The notes beneath the pieces were generated by a model. It saw only the letters and a list, made by a program, of their open reading frames with translations, had not been told where the DNA came from and searched no databases. A DNA stretch of 64,000 nt, taken from an uncultured Gammaproteobacteria bacterium. GTDB lineage: Bacteria; Pseudomonadota; Gammaproteobacteria; HK1. Positions 45,207 to 54,018 of this stretch are shown here, one piece after another. The stretch's first letter is position 1; the number at the start of each line of letters is the position of its first letter. The position numbers and the translations under genes are program-made. The stretch spans positions 2,939,694-3,003,693 of the forward strand of contig OY282378.1 in NCBI GenBank assembly GCA_958295835.1. The letters are read 5' to 3'.

Positions 45207-46199
45207 TCAGTACTGAAGCTCCGGCCGCACCCGGTTCCTGAGCGGCTTGCCCGCGAGGTGGCGCTCGATGTTCTCGAGCACGAGATCCAGGGTTCGCGGC
45301 GTGTAGTAGTCGGAGTCGTCCGAGGAGCAGTGGGGGGTGATGATCAGGTTGGGCGCCTTCCACAGCGGCGAGTGCGCCGGCAACGGCTCCGGATCGAACA
45401 CGTCGAGCACCGCGCTCAGCGCGTCGCGTTCGAGCCTGTCGATGAGTGCGGCGTAATCGACGCAGTTCGCGCGGCTGTAGTTCACCAGCCCCGCCCCCTT
45501 CTTCATGAGCGCAAGCTCCTGCGCGCCGATCATGTGATGGCTCTCGTCCGTATGCGGCGCGCTCATCAGGACGAAGTCCGCGCGTGGCAGGAGGGCCGCG
45601 AGCTTGTCCGGGGTATGCATCTCGTCGGCGTGGCGATGCCGCCTGCCGCTGCGGCGCACCCCGATGACGTGCATGTCCATCCCCTTCGCCCATTTCGCGA
45701 CCGCGCCGCCGATGTGGCCGACCCCGACGATCAGCAGGGTCTTGCCGCCGACGTTGCTGTTGAAGCATTGCCGCCACCGGCCCCGGCGCTGGTTGGTGAC
45801 CATTTCGGGCACGCGGTTGTTGAGCATGAGGATGGCCATCGTCGCGTACTCCGTCGCGCGGCGGCCGTGGATCCCCCGGCTGTTGGTGAGCGCCGCGCCG
45901 GGCGGCAGCCAATCGAGCGGCATCAGATGGTTCACCCCGGCGCCGTGCGCGTGCATCCACTTGAGCCGCGGCGCACGCCGCGCGAGCTCGTGGCGCGGGA
46001 TGTCCCACGCGAAGACCACGTCCGCCGTCTCCAGGCGCTTCTCGAGCACGTCGCCGTCGTAGCCGATGGAGGTCCGCACCTTGCCGCGCAGCGCGGGACG
46101 GCGCGCGAACGCCTCGCGCACGCGCCTCCGGTCGGCTTCGAACACCCGACCGAGCTGGCCGAGGTTCTCGATGTGGAGATGAACGCCTGATCGAGGCAT
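45207..46199 (-). CDS. D-2-hydroxyacid dehydrogenase family protein
   Basis: The 330-residue enzyme has the NAD motif LLIVGVGHIGGAVAKWAKG, and the catalytic trio Arg in VNYSRANCVD, Glu in DVFDPEPLP and His in ITPHCSS. It is an NAD(P)H oxidoreductase of 2-keto/2-hydroxy acids; the substrate cannot be read. ATG 46199 has GGGAGGAG before it. It is divergent from the DegT gene with a 229-bp shared promoter region. Confidence 0.88.
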   Translation of the reverse strand: MPRSGVHLHIENLGQLGRVFEADRRRVREAFARRPALRGKVRTSIGYDGDVLEKRLETADVVFAWDIPRHELARRAPRLKWMHAHGAGVNHLMPLDWLPPGAALTNSRGIHGRRATEYATMAILMLNNRVPEMVTNQRRGRWRQCFNSNVGGKTLLIVGVGHIGGAVAKWAKGMDMHVIGVRRSGRRHRHADEMHTPDKLAALLPRADFVLMSAPHTDESHHMIGAQELALMKKGAGLVNYSRANCVDYAALIDRLERDALSAVLDVFDPEPLPAHSPLWKAPNLIITPHCSSDDSDYYTPRTLDLVLENIERHLAGKPLRNRVRPELQY

Positions 46200-46364
46200 G
46201 GCTCCTCCCGGCGCTCCGCGCGCCGCACGGTCCTGTTTCGCCGATCCGCTCGCACCAGCCGGCCGGAGCGCGCCCGGACGCGGCCCCTGCCGGCTGCGGC
46301 ATTGTCGGTCAACCGGTATCGTGGAGGAAGGCCGGGAGCCGCTCCGGTGGGTGCGTTCCGTACG

Positions 46365-46392
46365 TTGATGCGATCGCAGCACGGATTATGAT
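46365..46392 (+). promoter_or_regulatory. Probable sigma-70 promoter of the DegT-desaturase unit
   Basis: TTGATG (46365-46370), a 16-bp spacer and TATGAT (46387-46392) lie 36 bases before the DegT start. Both hexamers are close to consensus in an otherwise GC-rich gap. Transcription would begin near 46399 and leave a leader with an AAGGAGAAC ribosome site. Confidence 0.5.
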
Positions 46393-46428
46393 GCGCCGAC
46401 TATCCCGCTCCCGAGAACGAAGGAGAAC

Positions 46429-47754
46429 ATGATGACGGCCCGATTCCGCGGAAACTTCACGCAGCAACTGCCGATACCCGAGGAGGGCATCGAGCGGGCC
46501 GTCGCCGTCATGCGCTCGGGAAGGCTGCACCGGTACAACGTCATCGACGGCGAGGTGCCGGAAACCGTCCTTCTGGAGAACGAATTCGCGGCGTACATGG
46601 GCGCGCGTTTCTGTCTTGCCTGCACGTCGGGCGGCTATGCGCTGCAAACGGCGTTGCGCGCCTTCGGCGTCTCTCCCGGCGAGCCCGTGCTGACCAACGG
46701 CTTCACGCTGTCGCCGGTACCGGGCGCCATCGCGGCGGCCGGGGGCGAGGCGGTGCTGGTGGAGATCACCGAGGACCTCGTCATCGACGTCGACGACCTC
46801 GCGCGCAAGGCGGAGTCCAGCAAGGCCCGGGTGTTGATGCTGTCGCACATGCGCGGCCACATCGCCGACATGGACGCGCTCATGAAGGCCGCCGACTCGC
46901 TCGGCATCGCGGTCATCGAGGACTGCGCGCATACGATGGGGGCGCGGTGGGGGGAGACGAAGAGCGGCGCCCACGGGATCGCGGCCTGCTTCAGCACGCA
47001 GACGTACAAGCACGTCAACTCCGGCGAGGGTGGGTTCATCACCTCCGACGACGAGGAGCTGATGGCGCGCGCGACGATCCTGTCCGGGTCCTATATGCTG
47101 TACGGCAGACATGCTGCGGTTCCGGCCGGCGACGTATTCGACCGGGTTCGCCTGGACACCCCGAACTGCTCGGGGCGCATGGACAATCTCAGGGCGGCGA
47201 TTCTCCGCCCGCAACTGACCGGGCTGGACCGGCTCGTCGAGGAATGGAACGTGCGCTACCGAGCCATCGAAGCAATCCTGGGCTCGGCGCCCGGCGTGCG
47301 CCTTCCCGGACGCCCGGAGCGCGAGACGTTCGTCGGCAGCTCCATCCAGTTCCTGGTCCCCGGGGTGCACGAATCCGGCATTCGGCAGCTCGTGGAGGAG
47401 TGTCTTGCACGTGGGGTCGAGCTCAAGTGGTTCGGGGACCCCGAACCGGTCGCCTATACCAGCCGCTACGACTCCTGGCGTTACCTCGGGCGCCAGTCCC
47501 TGCCGGTGACCGACCGTGTCCTGGCATCATTGCTCGACATGAGAATTCCGCTCACCTTCAGCGTCGAGGATTGTCGATTGATCGGTGAAATCGTCACCGA
47601 TCGCCTGGCAAGGATTCGCGGTCGCGCGGAAGGCACGCGGACGGCGTTCGCGGGCGACCCCGGAGGGACGCGGGAGCCGCCGGCGCCCGCGGGGAATCGC
47701 AATGGGCCAGTCAACCTCGTTCATGGACCGGAGGTGGAGAATCATGTCCGTTGA
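46429..47754 (+). CDS. DegT/DnrJ/EryC1/StrS family aminotransferase
   Basis: The 441-residue PLP enzyme belongs to the sugar aminotransferase family. CTSGGYALQTALRAFG, VIEDCAHTMGARWG (cofactor Asp/Ser) and the Lys in STQTYKHVNSGEGG are visible. Members aminate keto-sugars or, in secondary metabolism, other ring ketones. Its 3' end overlaps the desaturase gene by 11 bp, so the two act together, perhaps on an amino-lipid or a glycolipid; this is an inference. The C-terminal 60 residues (DPGGTREPPAPAGNRNGPV) are a disordered tail. Confidence 0.86.
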   Translation: MMTARFRGNFTQQLPIPEEGIERAVAVMRSGRLHRYNVIDGEVPETVLLENEFAAYMGARFCLACTSGGYALQTALRAFGVSPGEPVLTNGFTLSPVPGAIAAAGGEAVLVEITEDLVIDVDDLARKAESSKARVLMLSHMRGHIADMDALMKAADSLGIAVIEDCAHTMGARWGETKSGAHGIAACFSTQTYKHVNSGEGGFITSDDEELMARATILSGSYMLYGRHAAVPAGDVFDRVRLDTPNCSGRMDNLRAAILRPQLTGLDRLVEEWNVRYRAIEAILGSAPGVRLPGRPERETFVGSSIQFLVPGVHESGIRQLVEECLARGVELKWFGDPEPVAYTSRYDSWRYLGRQSLPVTDRVLASLLDMRIPLTFSVEDCRLIGEIVTDRLARIRGRAEGTRTAFAGDPGGTREPPAPAGNRNGPVNLVHGPEVENHVR

Positions 47755-48784
47755 GCAACTGATCGGCGATGCGGAGCTCGGTCTGGGCGCGAGCGAGGGT
47801 CCCCGCGAGCGGCCGGCATCCGCCGCGGTCTCGCGGCGCCCGTCCGGGCTGCTCGACAGAGCCGTGCTGGAGCGACTGTCCCGCCGGACGAACGTGCACG
47901 GCCTCGCATACTTTCTGGGCCATTACGCCGCCATCGGCCTCGGCGGCTGGCTTTGCTGGACGACCTTTCCCGGCGCGCTGTTCTGGCTCGCATTCGCATT
48001 CCAGGCCGTGGTCACGGGTTTCCTGTTCTCGCCGTTGCACGAGTGCGCGCACCGTTCCGCCTTCAGGAGCCGGACACTGAACGAAACGGCGCTCTGGATC
48101 ACGGCGCTGGTCTACATCGTGCCGCCGTACTACTTCCGCTATTTCCACCTCGGCCATCACCGCTTTACCCAGGTGCCCGGCAAGGATCCTTCCCTGGTGT
48201 TGCCGGAGCCGGCGACGCTCGGCCAGTACGTCTGGTACTGCGCCGGGTTGTGGTTCTGGTGGCGCAACCTGACGTGGATGATCAGGCACGCCTGCGGCTT
48301 CGTGCATCCGGCCAGCGCGGCCTGGGTGCCCGTCGGCCGGCGTGGCCTGTTGGTGGTCGAATCCCGGATCATGGTGCTGCTCTACGCGGCGCTCTTCGCG
48401 TCGGCGGTGTATTTCGGATTCGCCTGGGTGCTGGTCGTGGCCTGGATCGCGCCTCGCATCGCCGGTGAACCCATCCAGAGGATCATTCGAGTCGCGGAGC
48501 ACGTCGGATGCGACGAGAGCCCGGACCTCCTGCGCAACACCCGGACGACGCTGACCAACCGGCTCGTCAACGCCGTCGCATGGCAGATGCCGTACCACGC
48601 CGAGCATCACCTGTTTCCGAACGTGCCGTTTCACGCGCTCCCGGCCGTGCACGCGCTCGTCGCCGATCGGGTGGTGGTGGAGCCGCGCGGCTACCTGGCC
48701 GGTCAGCGGCAGATCATCCGCGGTCTGCTGGACGCGGATGCCGCCACCCGGCCCGTGGGCAAGGCGCGGTCGCCGATGCTCTAG
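47744..48784 (+). CDS. Membrane fatty acid desaturase-like di-iron enzyme
   Basis: The 346-residue integral membrane protein has the three His boxes of the desaturase/hydroxylase superfamily: HECAHRSAF, HLGHHRF and HAEHHLFP. Hydrophobic helices flank them. It would introduce a double bond or hydroxyl in an acyl or similar chain using a di-iron site. The ATG at 47744 lies within the end of the DegT gene, behind GGAGGTGG. The first 45 residues are soluble and variable. Substrate unknown. Confidence 0.88.
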   Translation: MSVEQLIGDAELGLGASEGPRERPASAAVSRRPSGLLDRAVLERLSRRTNVHGLAYFLGHYAAIGLGGWLCWTTFPGALFWLAFAFQAVVTGFLFSPLHECAHRSAFRSRTLNETALWITALVYIVPPYYFRYFHLGHHRFTQVPGKDPSLVLPEPATLGQYVWYCAGLWFWWRNLTWMIRHACGFVHPASAAWVPVGRRGLLVVESRIMVLLYAALFASAVYFGFAWVLVVAWIAPRIAGEPIQRIIRVAEHVGCDESPDLLRNTRTTLTNRLVNAVAWQMPYHAEHHLFPNVPFHALPAVHALVADRVVVEPRGYLAGQRQIIRGLLDADAATRPVGKARSPML

Positions 48785-48789
48785 GCCGA

Positions 48790-48950
48790 AGTTCCCTGTC
48801 GCTTCCGCTCACGTCGGCGAACACCGGCGCGCCTTCGTGCAGGTGGCGTTGGGCGAGTCGGCGCTCGATGCGCTCCTGGCGCACGAGCAGCCAGTCCATC
48901 GCCTCGTAGAGTGCGTCCTCGTCGGCGTCGCCCAAGTCGAGCTCTCAGCC
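48790..48950 (-). pseudogene. Transposase remnant (IS1634/IS4-like)
   Basis: On the minus strand ELDLGDADEDALYEAMDWLL then VRQERIERRLAQRHL matches the N-terminal core of IS1634-like transposases, which also read DEDALYxAMDWLLARQ. It breaks off in the DVSGSD region where such proteins continue with the catalytic domain. The rest of the IS is absent. It marks the right end of the metabolic block and the left boundary of the defence island. Confidence 0.65.
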
Positions 48951-49709
48951 GGGGCATGAGGTTCCTGCCGCTGCGGTATTCGTTCTTCCGAAAGGCCAGC
49001 GCCCCTTCGATCAGTGCGGCCAGGCTACCGGTGAACAGGTCCGCGTCCAATGCGCCGATGCCCCTTCGGTTCGAGCGAGGACCGGTCCGGCTCTCCCGCG
49101 GCCGTGATACAGCCCGTCAGCCGATCATCTCCCGCACGTCGGCAGGCCGGCCGCGTACCGCGGCGGCAGCGGCCATCGCCGGGCTCAGGAGGTGGGTGCG
49201 GGCGCCGCGCCCCTGCGGCCCTTCACCACCGCTGCGGCCCGCAGATCCTCGATGCGGCCGTTGTTGCCAACACCCCGTATGTTGGAATCCTATTGTGGGG
49301 TTCAATGTAGGCGACGATTTTCCGGAGATGGAGAAATACTGCGTAGAATCATGAAATTGTACGATTTCATCCCGAGGCGTCCCGCCGCAAGCGCAGTATT
49401 CGGCGGATCGTGACTGAATCGAGCAAGATCGGCAAACTGGCGAAGTCGTGAAGTCGTGGAAGCAGCGGGAATGCAAGGCGTGGCCGCGGCCCGTGCCGAA
49501 ACGGCCGAAGGTCGGGGCGGAGAACGCAGTGCAACGGCGCGGAAGCAGGCGCCGAGGGGAGAAGGAGCGGCCGACGAGCATGGACGAGAGGAATCCTCAC
49601 CAGGCCGGACAGCATCCGTGGAATCGCCACGATTCGACGTCCGGGTCGCCGGGCCATCCGTGAAATCGGGCACGGGAGCCGTGCTTCGAAGAGTGGGCGG
49701 GATTTGCTG
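48951..49709. other. Gene-poor junction before the helicase, with a leuC remnant
   Basis: Apart from the leuC piece (49117-49215) nothing in this stretch is recognised. From about 49270 it is visibly less GC-rich, and 49430-49700 is purine-rich and leads into the helicase. A minus-strand frame near 48995-49050 (FTGSLAALIEGALAFRKNEY) may be another gene fragment, but I cannot name it. Confidence 0.35.
49117..49215 (-). pseudogene. Remnant of the leuC (3-isopropylmalate dehydratase large subunit) 3' end
   Basis: The 33 codons ending at a stop read [19 protein letters not shown] then [10 protein letters not shown], the C-terminal signature of LeuC/aconitase-family large subunits. No further part of the gene or its LeuD partner is nearby. 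It is therefore a fragment left by a rearrangement at the island boundary. Confidence 0.65.
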
Positions 49710-52700
49710 ATGGACAGGCAACCCCCCGTCCACGAAGGGCAGGTGCTCCGCGGCCCCCTGTTCAGCGAGCCGATGCGCGTGGAGGCGGTGCGCGCCAACG
49801 GCGCGGACGTGTGGGAGCTCGGCCTGGCCGGAACGCGGACGGAACGCTACCGCCGGGTCACGCTCACCCGGGAAGACCTCGGCAACCTCACCATCGCGGA
49901 TACCGGGTTCGGCTACGCGGGCGACGGACGCCTCCTGCGGCTCGGGCTGCAAGCGTACTCGCTGGGGATCGCATACGAGTTCGACCCCTTCTTCGGGCTG
50001 TCCATCTCGCGCGTCGATCCCCTGCCGCACCAGCTCGAAGCGGTCTACGACCACCTGCTCAAGCTCGCCCGCGTGCGCTTCCTGCTCGCCGACGACGCGG
50101 GGGCGGGCAAGACCGTCATGTCCGGCCTGCTCATCCGCGAGCTGAAATTGCGGGGCCTGGCCGAACGCATCCTCGTCGTCTGCCCCGCGAACCTCGCCTT
50201 CCAGTGGCAGCGGGAGCTGAAGGAGAAGTTCGACGAGAAGTTCCTCGTCCTGAAGGGCGGCGACCTCCGCGACCAGTTCGGCGTCAACCAGTGGCTGGAA
50301 CAGCCGCACGTCATCACGTCGCTGGACCTGGCCAAGCGGAGCGAGATCCTCCCCGGCCTCGGACAGGTCCGGTGGGATCTGGTCATCGTGGACGAAGCGC
50401 ACCGCATGTCGTGGACGCCGCCCGCGAGAAAGACGGGGCGCTACGCCCTGGGGGAGCTGCTGCGGGATACGGCGGACCACCTGCTGCTGCTCACCGCCAC
50501 CCCCCACAAGGGCGACCCCGAGAACTTCAGCCTCTTCCTCCAGCTCCTCGACGCCGACGCCTACGCGGACGTGAAGTCCATCCGCGAGGCGATGGAGCGG
50601 CGCCGGGCGCCCTTCTACCTCCGCCGCACCAAGGAGGCCATGGTCCACTTCCCGGAACGGAAGCCGGACGGTACGTGGGCGGCGGAGAAGATCTTCACCA
50701 GGCGCATCCCGCATACGGTCGAATTCCAAATGGACGGCCCGGAGCTCGACCTCTACAAGGACGTCACCCGCTTCGTGAAGCGCCAGAGCACGAAGGCCGC
50801 CGCGCGAGGGGACGACCCGCGCGCCCGCGCGGTGGGCTTCCTGATGTCGCTGTACCAGCGCCGGCTGGCATCCAGCACCCATGCGCTGCGGAAGAGTCTC
50901 GAAAACCGCGCGCGGCGGCTCGAAGAAGGGTTGAAGCAGGCACAGGCGCTGGCCCGCGCCGCGCCGGCGGATCTCCCCGGCCCGGACGAGATCGAGGAGA
51001 TGGAGGAGGGCGAGCGCGAGCGCCTCGAACGGATGCTCGAAGCCGTGACTCTGGCCGGGAACGCCGAACAGGTGCGGGAGGAGGTCGCCGAGCTCCGGCA
51101 CTTCGCGAAACAGGCCCAGGCCGTCGAGGCGTCCGGGACGGAAGCGAAGCTTGCAAGGCTCGAGGACCTGCTCCGCAACGAGGGCTTCTTCGACCGGCCC
51201 GACAAGCGCCTGCTCATCTTCACGGAGTTCCGGGACACCCTCGACCATCTCGCCGGCAGGCTCAAGGACTGGGGCTTCGCGGTCGGGTCCATCCACGGCG
51301 GGATGAAGCCCGGCACACGCGACGAGCCGGGCACGCGGCTCCACTCCGAGCAGCAGTTCCGCGAGGGCGCGATCCAGGTCCTGGTCGCCACGGAGGCGGC
51401 GGGCGAAGGGATCAACCTCCAGGTCTGCAACGTCCTCTTCAACTACGACATCCCCTGGAACCCCAACCGGCTGGAGCAGCGGATGGGCCGCATCCACCGC
51501 TACGGCCAGCGCGAGGACTGCCTCATCTTCAACTTCGCGGCCACCAACACCATCGAAGGCCGGGTGCTTCAGCGGCTCCTGGACAAGCTCCAGGAGATCC
51601 GGGACGCGCTGGACGACGATGCGGTGTTCAACGTCGTCGGCGAGGTGCTGCCCGCCGCGCACGTCGAACGCATCCTCCGCGACTACTACGCCGGGAAGCT
51701 GGGCGAAGCCGACCTCGAAGAGCGCCTGCTCGAAAGCGTGGACGAGGGCCGCTTCCGCAACATCTGCCGCAACGCCCTGGAAGGGCTGGCCTCGAAGAAG
51801 CTCAACCTGGACATGCTCATCGAGCGCCGGGCGCGGGCGCAGGAACGCCGCGTCGTGCCGGAGACCATCGCCCGCTTCCTGGCGGAGGCGGCGCACTACG
51901 TCCCCTTCAGGCTCGTGTGGAACAAGACGGTTCCTCGCCCGTCCACGGCGCCGGCCGGGGAGCAACCGCGACTCCGCGCAGCGGAATCGCCAAACGACCG
52001 TGCCAGCGGTCGCCGACCGCATCAGCGGTCGCCGCTCAAGGCGGTGGGGAGCGCGCCGCATACCTTCGAGCCCGGCCGCACGCCCGCGGTACTGCGCCGC
52101 TACGAGCGCGCCCCGGACTGGAAGCTGCCGGCGCTGGCGGATCGGTATCCGCGCTGCTCCACGGACCGCGAGACGGCGGAGAAGCACGCCCTCGAATGGA
52201 TCACGCCGGGCCACCCGCTGTTCGAAGCCGTCCGCCGGCACACTTGCGCCGAGGCCGCCGACGTGTTCGGCACGGGCGCTTCCTTCCACTCGTTGCAGCA
52301 CGCCCATCCCGCCCGAATCGACTTCTACCGGGCGCGCATCGTGGACGGCCTGGGGCAGACCATCCACGAACGGCTCTTCGCGGTGGAGACGGACCACCGG
52401 GGCGATCGGCATCTTCGGGAACCGGGTCTCATCGGAAACTTCGTTCCCGCGGACGCGCCGGAGACGCTGCCCGCGGTGGCGACCGTGCCCGAACCCGCCG
52501 CATGGCTTCACGAACACGCCCTGGCGCCGTTCCTCGAAGACACCCGGCGGGAACGGGTGACGGAGATCGGGCGGGTCGCCTCGCACGTCACGCTGTCCCT
52601 CACCGAGCTGCTCCAGCGCACCGACGAGGAGATCGGCAAGGCGGACGAAGACCGGGACCAGGGCGTGCCGGGGGCGGAAGGGCGGCTGGCCCAGGCGGAG

Positions 52701-53273
52701 CACCGGCACGCCGAGCTTCTGGCCCGGCGGGAACGCCGCGCACGGGAGCTCGAAGGGCAGCGCTCGCTGACCCTGCAAGGCGTGGAACGGCTGACCAGCG
52801 TGCTGGTCCTCCCGCATCCCGAGCGCGAGGCGCCGGAGGTGCGCCACATGCGGCCGAACCTGGAAACCGAGGCCACGGCCATGCAGGTGGTGATGGCGCA
52901 CGAGCGGGCGCAGGGCCGGCAGGTCTACGACGTGAGCGAGAAGAACCTGGGCTACGACGTGACCAGCCTGGACCTCGACTCCGGGGAGCTGCGCCTCGTC
53001 GAGGTCAAGGGCCTCGCGGGCGCCACCGGGACGATCCTCCTCACCCCCAACGAACGGCGCGTGGCCGAAGACCGCCGCGACTGCTACTGGCTCTATGTCG
53101 TCACCGGCTGCGCCGGCGCCCCGAAGCTCCAGGACCCCATCCCCGACCCGGCCCGCTTCGACTGGAACGAGGTGACCAAGGTCGCCCACTACTACCTGTC
53201 GGTCAACGCCCTGACCCGGCCGATGCAGGTGCGGGAAGATCGGGGACGCTACGGCGGGAAGGACAGGCCATGA
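49710..53273 (+). CDS. SNF2/HepA-type helicase with DUF3883-like C-terminus, defence-associated
   Basis: The 1187-residue protein is a superfamily 2 DNA translocase. Helicase motifs: LADDAGAGKT near 127 (Walker A), DEAHRM near 227, LLTATPHKG, and the C-terminal half with FNYDIPWNPNRLEQRMGRIHRYGQ near 580-600. The last 130 residues (AMQVVMAHERAQGRQVYDVS, LVEVKGL) look like DUF3883, a putative nuclease- or DNA-binding tail. The same family occurs with DUF1156 methylases and ATPases in helicase-methylase-ATPase and DISARM-like anti-phage loci. ATG 49710 follows a GGGCGGGA site. About 41 residues near 734-775 come from a palindromic repeat inserted in frame, so the protein has an extra segment but the frame is kept. 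Confidence 0.88.
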   Translation: MDRQPPVHEGQVLRGPLFSEPMRVEAVRANGADVWELGLAGTRTERYRRVTLTREDLGNLTIADTGFGYAGDGRLLRLGLQAYSLGIAYEFDPFFGLSISRVDPLPHQLEAVYDHLLKLARVRFLLADDAGAGKTVMSGLLIRELKLRGLAERILVVCPANLAFQWQRELKEKFDEKFLVLKGGDLRDQFGVNQWLEQPHVITSLDLAKRSEILPGLGQVRWDLVIVDEAHRMSWTPPARKTGRYALGELLRDTADHLLLLTATPHKGDPENFSLFLQLLDADAYADVKSIREAMERRRAPFYLRRTKEAMVHFPERKPDGTWAAEKIFTRRIPHTVEFQMDGPELDLYKDVTRFVKRQSTKAAARGDDPRARAVGFLMSLYQRRLASSTHALRKSLENRARRLEEGLKQAQALARAAPADLPGPDEIEEMEEGERERLERMLEAVTLAGNAEQVREEVAELRHFAKQAQAVEASGTEAKLARLEDLLRNEGFFDRPDKRLLIFTEFRDTLDHLAGRLKDWGFAVGSIHGGMKPGTRDEPGTRLHSEQQFREGAIQVLVATEAAGEGINLQVCNVLFNYDIPWNPNRLEQRMGRIHRYGQREDCLIFNFAATNTIEGRVLQRLLDKLQEIRDALDDDAVFNVVGEVLPAAHVERILRDYYAGKLGEADLEERLLESVDEGRFRNICRNALEGLASKKLNLDMLIERRARAQERRVVPETIARFLAEAAHYVPFRLVWNKTVPRPSTAPAGEQPRLRAAESPNDRASGRRPHQRSPLKAVGSAPHTFEPGRTPAVLRRYERAPDWKLPALADRYPRCSTDRETAEKHALEWITPGHPLFEAVRRHTCAEAADVFGTGASFHSLQHAHPARIDFYRARIVDGLGQTIHERLFAVETDHRGDRHLREPGLIGNFVPADAPETLPAVATVPEPAAWLHEHALAPFLEDTRRERVTEIGRVASHVTLSLTELLQRTDEEIGKADEDRDQGVPGAEGRLAQAEHRHAELLARRERRARELEGQRSLTLQGVERLTSVLVLPHPEREAPEVRHMRPNLETEATAMQVVMAHERAQGRQVYDVSEKNLGYDVTSLDLDSGELRLVEVKGLAGATGTILLTPNERRVAEDRRDCYWLYVVTGCAGAPKLQDPIPDPARFDWNEVTKVAHYYLSVNALTRPMQVREDRGRYGGKDRP
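51911..52037 (-). repeat. Dispersed palindromic repeat, copy D, in frame inside the helicase gene
   Basis: This is an inverted copy of the repeat, bounded by GCTC at both ends (51911-51914 and 52034-52037). With one GCTC counted, the insert is 123 bp, exactly 41 codons, and leaves an open frame; it adds Pro/Arg/Ser-rich sequence. Without it the protein would read FRL-KAVGSA across the junction, a smooth join. It holds the gattccgc/cgcagcggaatc and gcgaccgc/gcggtcgc hairpins of the family. Confidence 0.85.
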
Positions 53274-53340
53274 AGCAATACAATCACAGCCCCGCGTCGC
53301 TTCGCTCCGACCGGTGACCGGCCTTACCGGAGAGCACACG

Positions 53341-53658
53341 ATGCTTGATCAGAAGACGTTGGACGACGTCATCCGGCGGGTTGCAGGGGTGGCCCGGCCG
53401 GAGAAAATCATCCTCTTCGGGTCCGCGGCCCGGGGCGCCACGGGACCCGACAGCGACATCGACCTCCTCATCATCGTCAAAGAGGGTGCGGACGAGCTCG
53501 ATCTCATGGCCCGGATCTACAGGAAACTGCACGGGGCCGGTGTAGCGGTTGATGCGATCGTCGTCACCCACGGGGATGTGGAGCGCTTCAAGGACAGCCA
53601 CGCGCTGATCATCAAACCCGCTCTGCGGGAGGGACGGGTCGTCTATGAGGCCGCCTGA
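53341..53658 (+). CDS. MNT-type nucleotidyltransferase (antitoxin partner of a HEPN toxin)
   Basis: The 105-residue minimal nucleotidyltransferase has the motif FGSAARGATGPDSDIDLLI with the catalytic Asp pair. MNT proteins pair with a HEPN gene directly downstream and, as antitoxins, modify the HEPN protein. Here the HEPN gene starts in the overlap (53645) but is cut after about 22 residues, so the MNT is an orphan. It lies 67 bp after the helicase. That gap contains ATGAAGCAATAC and then a stop 16 codons on, perhaps the start of a lost gene. Confidence 0.87.
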   Translation: MLDQKTLDDVIRRVAGVARPEKIILFGSAARGATGPDSDIDLLIIVKEGADELDLMARIYRKLHGAGVAVDAIVVTHGDVERFKDSHALIIKPALREGRVVYEAA

Positions 53659-54018
53659 ACGATTTCCGCCCGATGATCCGCAGGAATGGTTGAACCGCGC
53701 CAGAAGTAATGGGGATGGGCAGGTGCGGTCGGGCACGGTCACGCGGGCCAAGGCGGCTTGCCTGTGCTACGGCGCTGTATTGCCGCCGGAGCGGGTGCGG
53801 GCGCAGCTCTTCGAGCAGCGCGGCGGCGCGGACGCGGTCTTCGATGGTCAAGGGAAGCGCATCGGCGGTGCGCGCATGACTGCGGTGGTGACGCTGAAGC
53901 CCGGCGAGAAGGGCCGTCATTACCGGCTGCCGGTCGATGCCGATTACGCGGCGGTGCGCGAGGTGCAGTCGCGGCTTGCCGACATCCTCGGTGAATGGGA
54001 GCGCGGTGGGAGGCAGGC
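53645..54018 (+). pseudogene. Chimera of a HEPN N-terminus and a DUF1156 methylase fragment
   Basis: The first 22 codons (MRPPERFPPDDPQEWLNRAR and SN) are the typical start of a HEPN partner of MNT genes. At base 53712 the frame passes into a copy of the methylase segment 60306-60610, nearly identical, covering its CLCCGAVL metal-binding stretch (here CLCYGAVL, one Cys lost) up to GEWERGG. The reading frame stays open to 54463, but the later part is unrelated. It is probably not functional and records a deletion or recombination that joined two defence genes. Confidence 0.8.

Noticed and set aside
49302..53339. 1345-codon open frame on the minus strand opposite the helicase
   Set aside because: It is the antisense shadow of a high-GC gene with repetitive Arg/Val/Gly/Pro codons and no domain; the plus-strand helicase has full motifs.
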